48,109 nt of DNA from an uncultured Rhodospirillales bacterium (lineage in GTDB: Bacteria > Pseudomonadota > Alphaproteobacteria > Acetobacterales > Acetobacteraceae): positions 1 through 48,109 of the forward strand of contig CAIYSR010000086.1 in assembly GCA_903928895.1 (NCBI GenBank), in the 5' to 3' direction. The notes under the pieces were generated by a model that made no database searches, was not told the origin of the DNA, and saw only the letters and a list, made by a program, of their open reading frames with translations. Positions within the stretch are counted from its first letter, which is position 1. Every line of letters begins with the position of its first letter. The position numbers were made by a program, and so were the translations under genes. This document shows positions 1-7,907 of this stretch, piece by piece.

Positions 1-133
1 CAACAGCCAATCTGCCAAACTACCTAGGCTGGCGCAGAGCCATCGAGGCCCTCCCGACAGCGCCTGCTCCCAACCTCTGGATCATGGCAGCCGCTGGGTT
101 GGGGCCGTATCAACAAGCTATGCAATAAGAGCG
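1..133 (+). mobile_element. Right end of an insertion sequence (partial)
   Basis: The end of a reading frame (stop at 126-128) lies a few bases from GCAATAAGAGCG at 122-133. This 12-mer is the exact reverse complement of CGCTCTTATTGC at 47973-47984 near the other window end. Beyond the 12-mer the two ends, read inward, also share TGTTGA and a following AC at the same offsets, giving an imperfect terminal inverted repeat of about 27 bp. The pairing plus coding sequence on the inner side of both ends is what an IS shows. The family is not determined. The rest of this copy lies outside the window. Confidence 0.7.
3..128 (+). CDS. C-terminal end of a probable transposase (partial)
   Basis: An open frame enters from the window edge and stops at 126-128, giving 41 residues that include PNYLGWRRAIEAL and GLGPYQQAMQ. 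It ends inside the terminal inverted repeat of the IS, as many transposase genes do. The YLGWRR stretch resembles the tail of IS1595/ISXO2-type transposases as I remember them. The fragment is too short for a firm family call. No catalytic residues are visible because the DDE core lies outside the window. The matching gene start is probably the type seen at 48038-48109. Confidence 0.45.
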   Translation, partial: TANLPNYLGWRRAIEALPTAPAPNLWIMAAAGLGPYQQAMQ

Positions 134-140
134 AAAACTT

Positions 141-791
141 TTATCCGTTGGAGTCCTGGCCTGCGATCTCTGACTCGAAGCCGGCGACGAAGTCGGCCAG
201 AACCGTGGTTCGCTCCTGGGCCAGCCGCGCACCGGTCGCGGTCTGGAAGCCTTGGGCCAGTGTCAACAGCTTGGCCCGGAAGTGATCGAGCGCGAAGGAC
301 CGATCATCGAGGTTCCGGGCCGTGCCGGCCGGGTCTTCGTCATGATACAGCGCGGAACCCATCCGCCCGGCGGTGTAGAAACACCGCGCAATCCCGATAT
401 AGCCGATCGCGTCCAGCCGGTCCGCATCCTGCAACACCCGCGCCTCCAGACTCTCGGGGATGATCGCGGCCGAAAAACTATGCGCGGCGATGGCATGCGC
501 CACGCGCCCCACTTGCGCCTGGTCCCAGCCATGACCGGTCAGGATCGCGGCCGCCCGTTGCGCCGCCAGCCGCGAGGCCTGGTCGCGCAGCGGGGAGCTT
601 TTTTCGACGTGCACGCAGTCATGCAGCAGGACGGCGGCGGCCAGGACGTCCGGATCGCCGCCCTCCTCGGCGGCAATCCGCCGCGCATTGGCCCAGACCC
701 GGCGGATATGCGCGAGGTCGTGCGCCCCGTCATCGCCTCCCGGCAAGTCTTCGCCGAGTGCTGCCAGAAGCGCCGAAAACCGGTCCGTCAT
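141..791 (-). CDS. HD-domain hydrolase, YpgQ/YedJ-like
   Basis: This 216-residue protein starts MTDRFSALL. It carries the metal-binding HD pattern: H28 in an HDLAHIRRV helix, the H57-D58 doublet in LLHDCVH, and a later conserved aspartate in QDADRLDAIG. The arrangement matches the small cytoplasmic YpgQ/YedJ HD phosphohydrolases, some of which hydrolyse nucleotides; the substrate here is unknown. The start is set by a four-base ATGA overlap with the stop of the upstream dehydrogenase gene, so the two are translationally coupled. Longer readings in this frame run antiparallel to that dehydrogenase and are not real. The 3' end abuts the IS end at the window edge, so its original terminator has been displaced. 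Confidence 0.85.
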   Translation of the reverse strand: MTDRFSALLAALGEDLPGGDDGAHDLAHIRRVWANARRIAAEEGGDPDVLAAAVLLHDCVHVEKSSPLRDQASRLAAQRAAAILTGHGWDQAQVGRVAHAIAAHSFSAAIIPESLEARVLQDADRLDAIGYIGIARCFYTAGRMGSALYHDEDPAGTARNLDDRSFALDHFRAKLLTLAQGFQTATGARLAQERTTVLADFVAGFESEIAGQDSNG

Positions 792-1720
792 GAGCGGCGC
801 CGCAGCTCCAGCAGCGCGGTCAGGAAGGCGTCGCGCCGCGCCGCAAGTTCGGGAACCGATTGGCCCGCCACCTCCTCCGTCACCCCGGCCACGAGCGCAC
901 CCTGGAGCGCCTCCGTCATAACGGGGTTCCCCAGGTCCGCCCACCAGCTCGTCACCGCCGGCATCAGATGGTGCATGAACTGCGCCATGCCGCCCTCGCC
1001 GCCGGCGAGGTGGAACGTTGCATGCGGCCCCATCAGCGCCCAGCGCAGGCCCGGTCCCTCGGAGATCGCGGCATCCACGTCCGCCACCGAGGCGACCCCG
1101 TCGGCCACCAGATGCACCGCCTCGCGCCATAGCGCCGCCTGCAGGCGGTTCGCCAGGTGGCCCGGAACCTCCTTCTTGATTTCGATGGGGTGCTTGCCGA
1201 TGGCGCGATAGAACGCCATGGCTGCGGCGACCGCTGTTGTATCCGTTCCCGGCCCGCTTACGACTTCGACCAGTGGGATCAGGTGTGGTGGATTGAACGG
1301 ATGGCCGATCAGCACCCGACCGGGAAACCGGCAGCCCTCGCGTAAGCGGCTGCCGAGCAGGCCGGACGAGGACGAGGCGATCACCACCTCCTCGTCCAGC
1401 ACCGCTGAAATCGCGGGCAGCAGGGCCTGCTTGACGTCGTAGCGCTCGGGCGCGCTCTCCTGCACGAACTGCGCGCCGGCGACGGCCTTCACCGGATCGG
1501 TCTCGAAGCGCCACTTCGCCGGGTCGGCGTCGGCCGTTGCCCCCAGGCGTTGCAGCACCGGCCATGCGGACTCGATCATCCGCCGGATCAGGTCCGGCGC
1601 ACCCGGCGAGGGATCGTAGGCCACCACCTCCATGCCCCGGCTGAGAAAGGCGGCGGTCCAGCTGGCGCCGATGGTGCCGGCGCCGATAACGGCGACGCGG
1701 CGGACAGGGGATGCGGTCAT
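788..1720 (-). CDS. 3-hydroxyacyl-CoA dehydrogenase family oxidoreductase
   Basis: A 310-residue NAD-dependent dehydrogenase. The N-terminus (RRVAVIGAGTIGASW) is a Rossmann nucleotide-binding fold with GAGTIG at about residues 13-18. The catalytic-type segment IGHPFNPPHLIPLVEVV holds the histidine of the family, followed by the helical C-terminal domain. Size and the short C-terminal domain resemble L-carnitine dehydrogenase and L-gulonate 3-dehydrogenase (lambda-crystallin type) more than beta-oxidation FadB. Substrate is therefore an open choice between a hydroxyacyl-CoA, carnitine and a sugar acid. It is the middle gene of a three-gene minus-strand run and overlaps the HD gene by four bases. 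Confidence 0.88.
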   Translation of the reverse strand: MTASPVRRVAVIGAGTIGASWTAAFLSRGMEVVAYDPSPGAPDLIRRMIESAWPVLQRLGATADADPAKWRFETDPVKAVAGAQFVQESAPERYDVKQALLPAISAVLDEEVVIASSSSGLLGSRLREGCRFPGRVLIGHPFNPPHLIPLVEVVSGPGTDTTAVAAAMAFYRAIGKHPIEIKKEVPGHLANRLQAALWREAVHLVADGVASVADVDAAISEGPGLRWALMGPHATFHLAGGEGGMAQFMHHLMPAVTSWWADLGNPVMTEALQGALVAGVTEEVAGQSVPELAARRDAFLTALLELRRRS

Positions 1721-1795
1721 GCGATACCTCGCTGCGGAAGACCGCGCGATGATGCGGCGCCCGGCACCATTCGGAAACCCCCGGCCGGGCCCGCC

Positions 1796-2794
1796 CTACC
1801 AGACCATCATGTGCTCCGGCTTGCGCGGCGCCCCGGCTTGGCGCAGCGAATTGAACGATGGCCACTCGCTGGTTGGCAGGTAGCGCCGGGCCAGGAACTG
1901 ATAGGTCGTCGCGATCACGGGTGCCACCTCGCCGCCGGCATCGTCGAGCCGGACCCAGTCCTCGAGTATCGGTTGCCATGCCCGCAGTGAGCGATACAGG
2001 GTGTCACGATTGGAGCGGATATAGGCGATCTGGCTGTCCGCGTTGCGCAGCGTGGCGATGATCTCCCCGGTCTGCGCGTCGACGTCGACGAACCGGGCGC
2101 GGAACTGGCGCAGGGCCAGGGTGCCGAGGCGGAGAACTTGCGCGACATCCTCGCGCCGCTGGTGGTCCACCCGTCCCGTCGCGCGTGCCATCAGCCCGAC
2201 CCGTGCCACCAGCGCCCGTACCGGCGCGAGCAGCCGTTCGCGCAAGGCCTCGATGTAGGCGAGCTCCTCGCCGAGTCGCGTCACCAGGGCAACCACCTCC
2301 TCACTGCCGGCCAGCTCCAGCGCGGCGGCCGCCCCGCGGAAGGCCGCCTGGACCTTGGCGCGGATCGCCGGGTCGTTTTCCAGCCGCGCCTCGATGTCCC
2401 CGGTTTCGCGGGCCAGTGCGGGGTCGAGCCAGCCCAGCAGTTGCAGGCGCAGACGGTTCGCCGCGGTCCGCCGGTGCGCGTCCGAGGGCTCCCAGCTGGC
2501 CCGCCCGTTGATCACCTCCGCCGGCAGCGGGTCACCGGGGCGCAGGCAGGTGACGAAATCGAGGCTCTCGGCGATCTGGCCGAGCATCTGCCCGTCCGGC
2601 GATCCGTCGGCGATACCGAAGGCGTGTTGCAGGCTGCGCAGCGGCAGCCCGGCCTCGCGCTCGCCGAACGGCAGGATCATCATCGGCGTGCCGTCGGTCA
2701 GCGAGCGGCGGAACATGATCGCGCCGAGCCGGCTGAACATCGCATGTTCGAGCACGCAGACCTGTCGCGGCGGGGTCTCCGGGGCCTCCAGCAT
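1796..2794 (-). CDS. Conserved hypothetical protein, largely helical
   Basis: About 332 residues from the chosen start MLEAPETPPRQ. I do not recognise a named domain. The N-terminal third holds LEHAMFSRLGAIMFRRS and a proline/glycine-rich loop. The middle (about residues 140-260) is Ala/Arg/Leu/Glu-rich and helical or coiled-coil. The C-terminus holds WQPILEDW and TYQFLARRYLPTSEW. No signal peptide or membrane segment is seen. A start 17 codons upstream at 2845 is open but adds an unlikely Cys/Gly-rich leader; neither start has a strong ribosome-binding site. It is first in the run leading to the dehydrogenase and HD genes, 75 bases upstream of the former, and diverges from the EAL gene. Confidence 0.75.
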   Translation of the reverse strand: MLEAPETPPRQVCVLEHAMFSRLGAIMFRRSLTDGTPMMILPFGEREAGLPLRSLQHAFGIADGSPDGQMLGQIAESLDFVTCLRPGDPLPAEVINGRASWEPSDAHRRTAANRLRLQLLGWLDPALARETGDIEARLENDPAIRAKVQAAFRGAAAALELAGSEEVVALVTRLGEELAYIEALRERLLAPVRALVARVGLMARATGRVDHQRREDVAQVLRLGTLALRQFRARFVDVDAQTGEIIATLRNADSQIAYIRSNRDTLYRSLRAWQPILEDWVRLDDAGGEVAPVIATTYQFLARRYLPTSEWPSFNSLRQAGAPRKPEHMMVW

Positions 2795-2952
2795 GGGGTT
2801 CACTGGCGTTGAAAATCCATGCACGCCACCACAGCACGAACCCATGAACGCCCGGTTACCGCGCTGGCTGCCCGAAAAAAGCGACGCGCGTTCAGACTTC
2901 CTTCATTCTTTTCTCGCAATTCTGGACCCACCCCAGCGATTGAGACCCGTCC

Positions 2953-3735
2953 ATGCCCCTGGTTCCAGTCTTCCCCGTTGCCGAGACCGCGGCTTTTCCG
3001 GACCACCCTCGCCGTCGTCGTCGCGAGTCCGTTCGCGGCGCTTCGGTGCGTGAGGGCACGGCGCGCGACCATTGGACTGCGGCGCACGGCGAACTCGCGG
3101 TGGTCCAGGTTCTGGCGCGCCGCCGGCTGCTGGACGATGGCCCCTCCGGCATCGAGATCATGCCGACCCGGGCCCGGGCTTTGCTGAGCGAGCCCCATGC
3201 CGGCCTGCTCGGCCAGATTGCCGCAGGCTGGCCCGATAGCCCGGTCGCGCTCAGCCATGCCGGCCCGGCGATCGATGCGAGCCGTCTGACCGGGCAGGTC
3301 GCCGGGTTCCTCGAGGTCGCGCATATGCCGGCCTTCCGGCTTGAGCTGGTACTGCCGGAGACCGCCCTGATCACGCTCGACACCGACGGGCTGCTCGCGC
3401 TCTCGGCCCTGCGCGATCTCGGCATCGGCCTGTGTCTCGACGCCTTCGGTGCCGGGGTGACGAGCCTCACCGTGCTGCGCCGCCTGCCGTTGACCAGCCT
3501 GAAGCTGGCCCGTCCCCTGGTCCGCGCCGTGCCGGCCGGGCGCGAGGACGCGACCTTCCTGCGCGCCATTGTCGCCACCGCCCATGCCGTCGGCCTCACC
3601 GTGATCGGTGACGGCATCGAGACCGAGCACCAGCGTGCCTTTCTCGCCCATAGCGGGTGCGACGAGGGCCAGGGTCCGCTGTTCGGTCCACCGATCCAGA
3701 TCACGGCGCTGCCGCGCCACGGCATTCTTGCCTGA
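2953..3735 (+). CDS. Degenerate EAL-domain protein (probable c-di-GMP effector or inactive enzyme)
   Basis: A 260-residue protein whose C-terminal half has the EAL phosphodiesterase layout but with altered key residues. LELVLPE stands for the L-E-x-T-E strand. LDAFGAG (D163, A164) replaces the metal-binding DDFGTG. LKLARPL keeps the lysine of the KxD segment but lacks its aspartate. GDGIETE (219-225) replaces AEGVE. EGQGPLFGPP keeps Q240 and the final proline. The first EAL triad is not evident. Loss of the second Asp and of the AEG glutamate predicts little or no hydrolysis of c-di-GMP. The N-terminal 100 residues show no clear domain, membrane segment or GGDEF motif. The upstream ribosome-binding site is weak, so the exact start is uncertain. 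Confidence 0.75.
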   Translation: MPLVPVFPVAETAAFPDHPRRRRRESVRGASVREGTARDHWTAAHGELAVVQVLARRRLLDDGPSGIEIMPTRARALLSEPHAGLLGQIAAGWPDSPVALSHAGPAIDASRLTGQVAGFLEVAHMPAFRLELVLPETALITLDTDGLLALSALRDLGIGLCLDAFGAGVTSLTVLRRLPLTSLKLARPLVRAVPAGREDATFLRAIVATAHAVGLTVIGDGIETEHQRAFLAHSGCDEGQGPLFGPPIQITALPRHGILA

Positions 3736-3785
3736 GCGCCGCAAGAATCCTTGCATCCGCACGGCGTGGCGCACACATAGGCGGG

Positions 3786-4052
3786 GTGAGCGAACCGCCC
3801 CCCCTCGAAGCCGCCATCTTGCGTCTGACCGCCGAATGCGGCCCGGACAAGTCCGTCAGCCCGACCGATGTCGCGCGGGCGTTCGATCCCGACGCCGGCG
3901 ATGCGTGGCGCCGCCATCTCACCGCCATCCGCAAGGCCGCGATGCGCCTGGCGGCGGCTGGGCGGATCGACGTGCTGCGCAAGGGCAAGCCGGTGCCGCC
4001 GCAGGATGTGCGCGGCGTGATCCGCCTGCGCATCCGCACGGAGGGCGCGTGA
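3786..4052 (+). CDS. DUF3253 family small protein
   Basis: An 88-residue cytoplasmic protein beginning at GTG (SEPPPLEAAILRLTAE). The body VSPTDVARAF, WRRHLTAIRKAAMRLAAAGRI and LRKGKPVPP fits the DUF3253 family, a short winged-helix-like fold of unknown function. The frame is open further upstream, but that stretch runs inside the EAL gene and has no homology-like character, so the GTG is preferred. Its stop overlaps the ATG of the next gene (TGATG at 4050-4054), which indicates co-translation with the lipoprotein. Confidence 0.75.
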   Translation: MSEPPPLEAAILRLTAECGPDKSVSPTDVARAFDPDAGDAWRRHLTAIRKAAMRLAAAGRIDVLRKGKPVPPQDVRGVIRLRIRTEGA

Positions 4053-4510
4053 TGCGTCTGCTGCCGATGCTCCTGGGCCTGATTTTTCCGGCCTGCGGCT
4101 ATGAGGGCACCGGCGGTCTGCCCAGCCCGGTGCCGATCGAGATGGCCGGGATCGAGCGCCCCGCGACGCCGAACACCTATCTGGCCGCGCCCGCCGGCTT
4201 CCCGCTTACGCCCGACCGGATCACGCAGGCCGGCGCCGATCCCGGCCGGCTCTACGCCGCGCTCCGGACCGTCGTGCTGGCCGAGGCGCGGGTCTTTCTG
4301 CATGGTGAATTTCCGGCGCTGCGCCAGCTCCACGTCGTCGCCCGCACCGAAGCCGCCAATTTTCCGGATCTGGTGATGGCCGCCGTCACGCCCGAGGGTG
4401 GGCTGGTGCTGTGGTCGCGCAGCGTCTACGGCCGCAAGGATTTCGGCGCCAACGAGGCCCGCGTGACCGCCTGGCTGGCCGATATCGCGCGCGCCCTCCC
4501 CGCAAACTGA
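4052..4510 (+). CDS. Putative lipoprotein, DUF1499-like
   Basis: A 152-residue protein with a lipoprotein-type signal (MRLLPMLLGLIFPAC, acylated cysteine expected at residue 15). The mature part contains FPDLVMAAVTPEGG and then LVLWSRSVYGRKDFGANEARVTAWL, which resembles the RSASRxGxxDFGxNxxRV segment of DUF1499 proteins. It would sit on the periplasmic face of a membrane. The function of this family is not established. The start overlaps the DUF3253 stop, and an ABC exporter gene begins 20 bases downstream, so it may belong to that transcript. Confidence 0.7.
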   Translation: MRLLPMLLGLIFPACGYEGTGGLPSPVPIEMAGIERPATPNTYLAAPAGFPLTPDRITQAGADPGRLYAALRTVVLAEARVFLHGEFPALRQLHVVARTEAANFPDLVMAAVTPEGGLVLWSRSVYGRKDFGANEARVTAWLADIARALPAN

Positions 4511-4530
4511 CCCGACCGGAGACCTTGCGC

Positions 4531-6285
4531 ATGCGCGGCATCGCCCCCTTCCTGCGCGACGCCTGGCGCCTCGCCAAACCCTACTTCGCCGAGTCCGACG
4601 AACGCTGGAGCGCCCGGCTCCTGCTCGCGGCGATCGTGGTGCTGAACCTGTCGCTGGTCGGCATGACGGTGGTGCTGAATTTCTGGAATCGCGCCTTCTA
4701 CAACACGCTCCAGGACAAGGACCTCAAAGGCTTCACCGAGCTGCTGCTGTTCTGGCGCCAGGACGAGAAGGACGGGCTGCTGCCGGGCTTCTGCGTGATC
4801 GCCGCGCTTTACATCGCGGTCGCGGTCTATCGCACCTATCTCAACCAATGGTTGCGCATCAAATGGCGCCGCTGGATGACCGAGGAACTCCTGGCCCGCT
4901 GGCTATCCGACCGTGCCTATTACCGCATCGGGCTGCAAACCGCGGCAGGGCAGGCCAATATCGGCACCGACAACCCGGACCAGCGCATCGCCGAGGACCT
5001 TTCGAGCTTCGTTGCCGATGCGCTCGCGCTGAGCATCGACCTGCTCTCCAACATCGTCACCCTGTTCAGTTTCCTCACCATCCTGTGGGGGCTCTCCGGC
5101 CCGCTGGTGGTGATGGGAATGACCATTCCGGGCTATCTCGTCTGGGTCGCGCTGGTCTATTCGGTGCTGGGCACCTGGATCACCCATCGCATCGGCCGTC
5201 CGCTGGCGATGCTGAATTTTCGCCAGCAGCGGGTCGAGGCCGATTTCCGCTTCGCCCTGGTGCGGCTGCGCGAGAACGTCGAGGGGATTGCCCTGTATGC
5301 CGGCGAGGCGCAGGAGCGCGGCGGCCTGACCGACCGCTTCGCCGCCCTGGCCGCCAACTGGTGGCAGATCATGCGCCGCACCAAGATGCTCAATGCCTTC
5401 ACCAGCGGCTACGGACAGATCGCCATCATCTTCCCCTATGTCGTGATCGCGCCGCGCTATTTCGCCGGCGCCCTCACTTTGGGCGACCTGACCCAGACCG
5501 CCGACGCGTTCGGGCAGGTCCAGGGTGCGATGTCGTGGATGGTCGGCGCCTATACCCAGCTCGCGAGCTGGCGCGCGACGGTCGAGCGCCTCGCCACCTT
5601 CGAGCGTGCCATCGACGCCGCCCGCGCTGCCGATGTCGGCCTCGATCGCGCCGGCGGGAACAGTTTCGGGCTCGATGACGCCACACTGGCGCTGCCGAAC
5701 GGGCAGACCCTGGTGGAGCATGCCGCGCTGGTGTTGGCCCGGGGCCAGTCGGTCGTCGTCACCGGCCGGTCCGGCTCCGGGAAGTCCACGCTGTTTCGCG
5801 CTCTGGCCGGCATCTGGCCGTTCACCGAGGGACGTATTCTGCGCGCCGCCGGCCGTGCCCTGTTCCTGCCGCAACGTCCTTATTTCCCGCTCGGCACCCT
5901 GCGCCACGCGGTGAGCTACCCCGCCGGCGCGGCGGCCTATCCCGATGCCGAGATACGCGCCGCGATCACCGATGTCGGCCTCGCGGCGCTGCTCCCACGG
6001 CTCGATGAGGAGGATGCCTGGGGCCAGCGCCTGTCCGGCGGCGAGCAGCAACGCCTTGCCGTTGCCCGCGCGTTGCTGGCCCGGCCGGAGTGGCTGTTTC
6101 TCGACGAGGCCACCGCGAGCCTCGATCCGCAATCCGAAACCAGTCTCTACGCGCTCCTGAAATCGCGCCTGCCCGGCACCACCATCGTCTCGATCGCCCA
6201 TCGGCCCGATGTGGCCGCCTTCCATGAGCGCCATCTCGTGCTGGACCGGCCTGGCGACGGGCCGGGGGTGTTCCGCGACGCGTGA
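4531..6285 (+). CDS. ABC transporter, fused permease and ATPase, YddA/SbmA-BacA type
   Basis: A 584-residue half-transporter. The N-terminal part (about 1-340) has a membrane domain with FWNRAFYNTLQDKD and the cytoplasmic YRTYLNQWLRIKWRRWMT segment typical of the SbmA/BacA/YddA fold. The C-terminal ATPase has Walker A GRSGSGKST at 412-420, signature LSGGEQQR at 501-508 and Walker B LFLDEA near 522-527. It would work as a homodimer in the inner membrane. Relatives act on peptides, cobalamin or very-long-chain acyl groups; the substrate here cannot be told. The ATG at 4531 is chosen because the long reading upstream overlaps the lipoprotein gene. Confidence 0.9.
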   Translation: MRGIAPFLRDAWRLAKPYFAESDERWSARLLLAAIVVLNLSLVGMTVVLNFWNRAFYNTLQDKDLKGFTELLLFWRQDEKDGLLPGFCVIAALYIAVAVYRTYLNQWLRIKWRRWMTEELLARWLSDRAYYRIGLQTAAGQANIGTDNPDQRIAEDLSSFVADALALSIDLLSNIVTLFSFLTILWGLSGPLVVMGMTIPGYLVWVALVYSVLGTWITHRIGRPLAMLNFRQQRVEADFRFALVRLRENVEGIALYAGEAQERGGLTDRFAALAANWWQIMRRTKMLNAFTSGYGQIAIIFPYVVIAPRYFAGALTLGDLTQTADAFGQVQGAMSWMVGAYTQLASWRATVERLATFERAIDAARAADVGLDRAGGNSFGLDDATLALPNGQTLVEHAALVLARGQSVVVTGRSGSGKSTLFRALAGIWPFTEGRILRAAGRALFLPQRPYFPLGTLRHAVSYPAGAAAYPDAEIRAAITDVGLAALLPRLDEEDAWGQRLSGGEQQRLAVARALLARPEWLFLDEATASLDPQSETSLYALLKSRLPGTTIVSIAHRPDVAAFHERHLVLDRPGDGPGVFRDA

Positions 6286-6295
6286 GACCAACCGC

Positions 6296-6315
6296 ATTGC
6301 CGGAAGGCAGGCAAT
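6296..6315. terminator. Weak inverted repeat between convergent genes
   Basis: ATTGCC at 6296-6301 pairs with GGCAAT at 6310-6315 across an 8-base loop, between the convergent ABC exporter and Anbu genes. There is no T-run, so termination is only a guess from position. Confidence 0.25.
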
Positions 6316-6329
6316 TCGGGAGGCTCCGG

Positions 6330-7058
6330 TCAGACCTCGAATTCCTCCATCCGTTCGACCGCGGAGCGCAGGGCGTCGGACCAGGCCTTGGACAGGCGGC
6401 GGAAATATTCGTTGTCCTTGTCCAGCCGGTGGAACTGCTTTGCCTCCAGCGCGTCGCGTTCGTAGACGAGCAGGTCGATCGGCATGCCGACCGACAGGTT
6501 CGAGCGCATCGTCGAGTCGAACGACAGCAGCATCAGTTTCGCCGCCTGGCCGAGGCTCATGTCGGAGTGGGTCACCCGGTCGAGGATCGGCTTGCCGTAT
6601 TTGTGTTCGCCGATCTGGAGGTAGGGCGTATCGACGGTGGACTCGATGAAGTTTCCTTCGGCGTAGATCTGGAACAGCCGCGGCGGCTCGTTGCCGATCT
6701 GGCCGCCGAGGATGAACGAAGCGGCAAATCCGGCGCTCGCCTCCAGGGCCTCGCCGTCGACGGCGCGGATTTCGCGCACCGCGGCGCCTACCAGGCGGGC
6801 GGCGCGAAACATCGAGGCGACGTTCATCAGCGTCGGCTTGCCGTCTTCGGCGGCTTCGATCTGCTCGTTGAGCAGGCTGATGACGGACTGGGTCACCGCC
6901 AGATTGCCCGCCGTCAGCAGTACCAGCACCCGGTCGCCGGGCTTGTTCCAGTGCTGCAGTTTGCGGAACTGCGAGATATTGTCCACGCCCGCATTCGTCC
7001 GCGTATCGGCGGCGAACACCATCCCGCTTTCGAGATTGAGCGCGACGGCATAGGTCAT
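6330..7058 (-). CDS. Anbu, bacterial proteasome-like peptidase
   Basis: A 242-residue Ntn-hydrolase. The chosen start (MTYAVALNLESGMVFAADTR) puts Thr at position 2, so removal of Met would expose the N-terminal threonine nucleophile expected for proteasome beta-like subunits. SDMSLGQAAKLMLLSFDSTMRSN and MPIDLLVYERD are typical of Anbu (ancestral beta subunit). A GGAGA ribosome-binding site precedes this ATG; longer readings overlap the transglutaminase gene and lack one. It is the last gene of a compact operon with circularly permuted ATP-grasp, alpha-E and transglutaminase-like genes, the known Anbu neighbourhood. Peptidase activity has been hard to show for Anbu, and the substrate is unknown. 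Confidence 0.92.
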   Translation of the reverse strand: MTYAVALNLESGMVFAADTRTNAGVDNISQFRKLQHWNKPGDRVLVLLTAGNLAVTQSVISLLNEQIEAAEDGKPTLMNVASMFRAARLVGAAVREIRAVDGEALEASAGFAASFILGGQIGNEPPRLFQIYAEGNFIESTVDTPYLQIGEHKYGKPILDRVTHSDMSLGQAAKLMLLSFDSTMRSNLSVGMPIDLLVYERDALEAKQFHRLDKDNEYFRRLSKAWSDALRSAVERMEEFEV

Positions 7059-7086
7059 TCTTGAAGTCTCCCCGCGACGCGCCGCG

Positions 7087-7896
7087 TTATTGCTGCGCGC
7101 TCTGCTCTTGCACCCGCACCTCGACCTCCAGCCGCTCCTCGCCGCCGCCGCGCCGCGAGCCCCGGATGGGTGCGGCGTAGGAGGCATCGAGCGCGGCCGC
7201 GAGGCGAACGTAGCGGTCGGTCGGACATACATTGTTCGCGACGTCGAAGCCAACCCAGCCGAGCGACTCGACCCAGGCCTCGGCCCAGGCGTGATGAGCC
7301 TCCTCGTCCGAGACCCCGTCGGTCAGCAGGTATCCGGTGACATAGCGCGCCGGCACGCCGGCCTCGCGGCAGGCGGCGATGAAGATATGCGCGTGGTCCT
7401 GGCATACCCCGTGCCCGGCCTGCAGCGCCTCCTCCGCCTTGGTGAGCGCATCGGTCACCCCGGTCTCGTAATCGACGGCGGCGCGGATGCGGTCCATCAG
7501 GTCATGCAGCCAGGTCAGCGTCTCGCCTGCCGCCAGCGGCCGCCGCAGCGCCCTGATCCCCGGGCCCGGCATGGTCAGGTCGGTCCGCCGCAGGAACACC
7601 CGGAGCGGAACGTGATCCGCCAGCCCCTTCACCAGCCCGTGCTGGTCCGTGACCTCGACCGTGCCGCGGGCGATGATGTCGACATCCTGGTGCGGGCCCT
7701 CGACCGACATCAGATGCACCGTATTGCCGAACCCGTCCTGCGTCGGCGTGATCGAGCCCTCCGGGACGCAGCTCAGCGACCAGTCCAGCACCTGCTGTCC
7801 CTCGAACGAAGCCGGCGTCAGCCGCAGGCTCTGCACGGAGTAGGTCGCCATCGCGCTGTAGCGATAGCGCGTGACATGTTCGATCACGATGCGCAT
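7087..7896 (-). CDS. Transglutaminase-like cysteine protease, Anbu-operon type
   Basis: A 269-residue cytoplasmic protein. Residues 1-110 form the beta-rich N-terminal domain found in COG1305 proteins (MRIVIEHVTRYRYS, GNTVHLMSVEGPH). The papain-like transglutaminase core follows with C165 in GHGVCQDHAHIF, H202 in AHHAWAEAWV and D218 in GWVGFDVAN, so the triad is complete. In this setting the fold is expected to cleave or transfer at amide bonds rather than cross-link proteins. The gene lies 11 bases downstream of the alpha-E gene and 28 bases upstream of anbu. Its C-terminal tail is Arg/Glu-rich with no further domain. Confidence 0.92.
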   Translation of the reverse strand: MRIVIEHVTRYRYSAMATYSVQSLRLTPASFEGQQVLDWSLSCVPEGSITPTQDGFGNTVHLMSVEGPHQDVDIIARGTVEVTDQHGLVKGLADHVPLRVFLRRTDLTMPGPGIRALRRPLAAGETLTWLHDLMDRIRAAVDYETGVTDALTKAEEALQAGHGVCQDHAHIFIAACREAGVPARYVTGYLLTDGVSDEEAHHAWAEAWVESLGWVGFDVANNVCPTDRYVRLAAALDASYAAPIRGSRRGGGEERLEVEVRVQEQSAQQ

Positions 7897-7907
7897 GGCG
7901 GCGTCAT

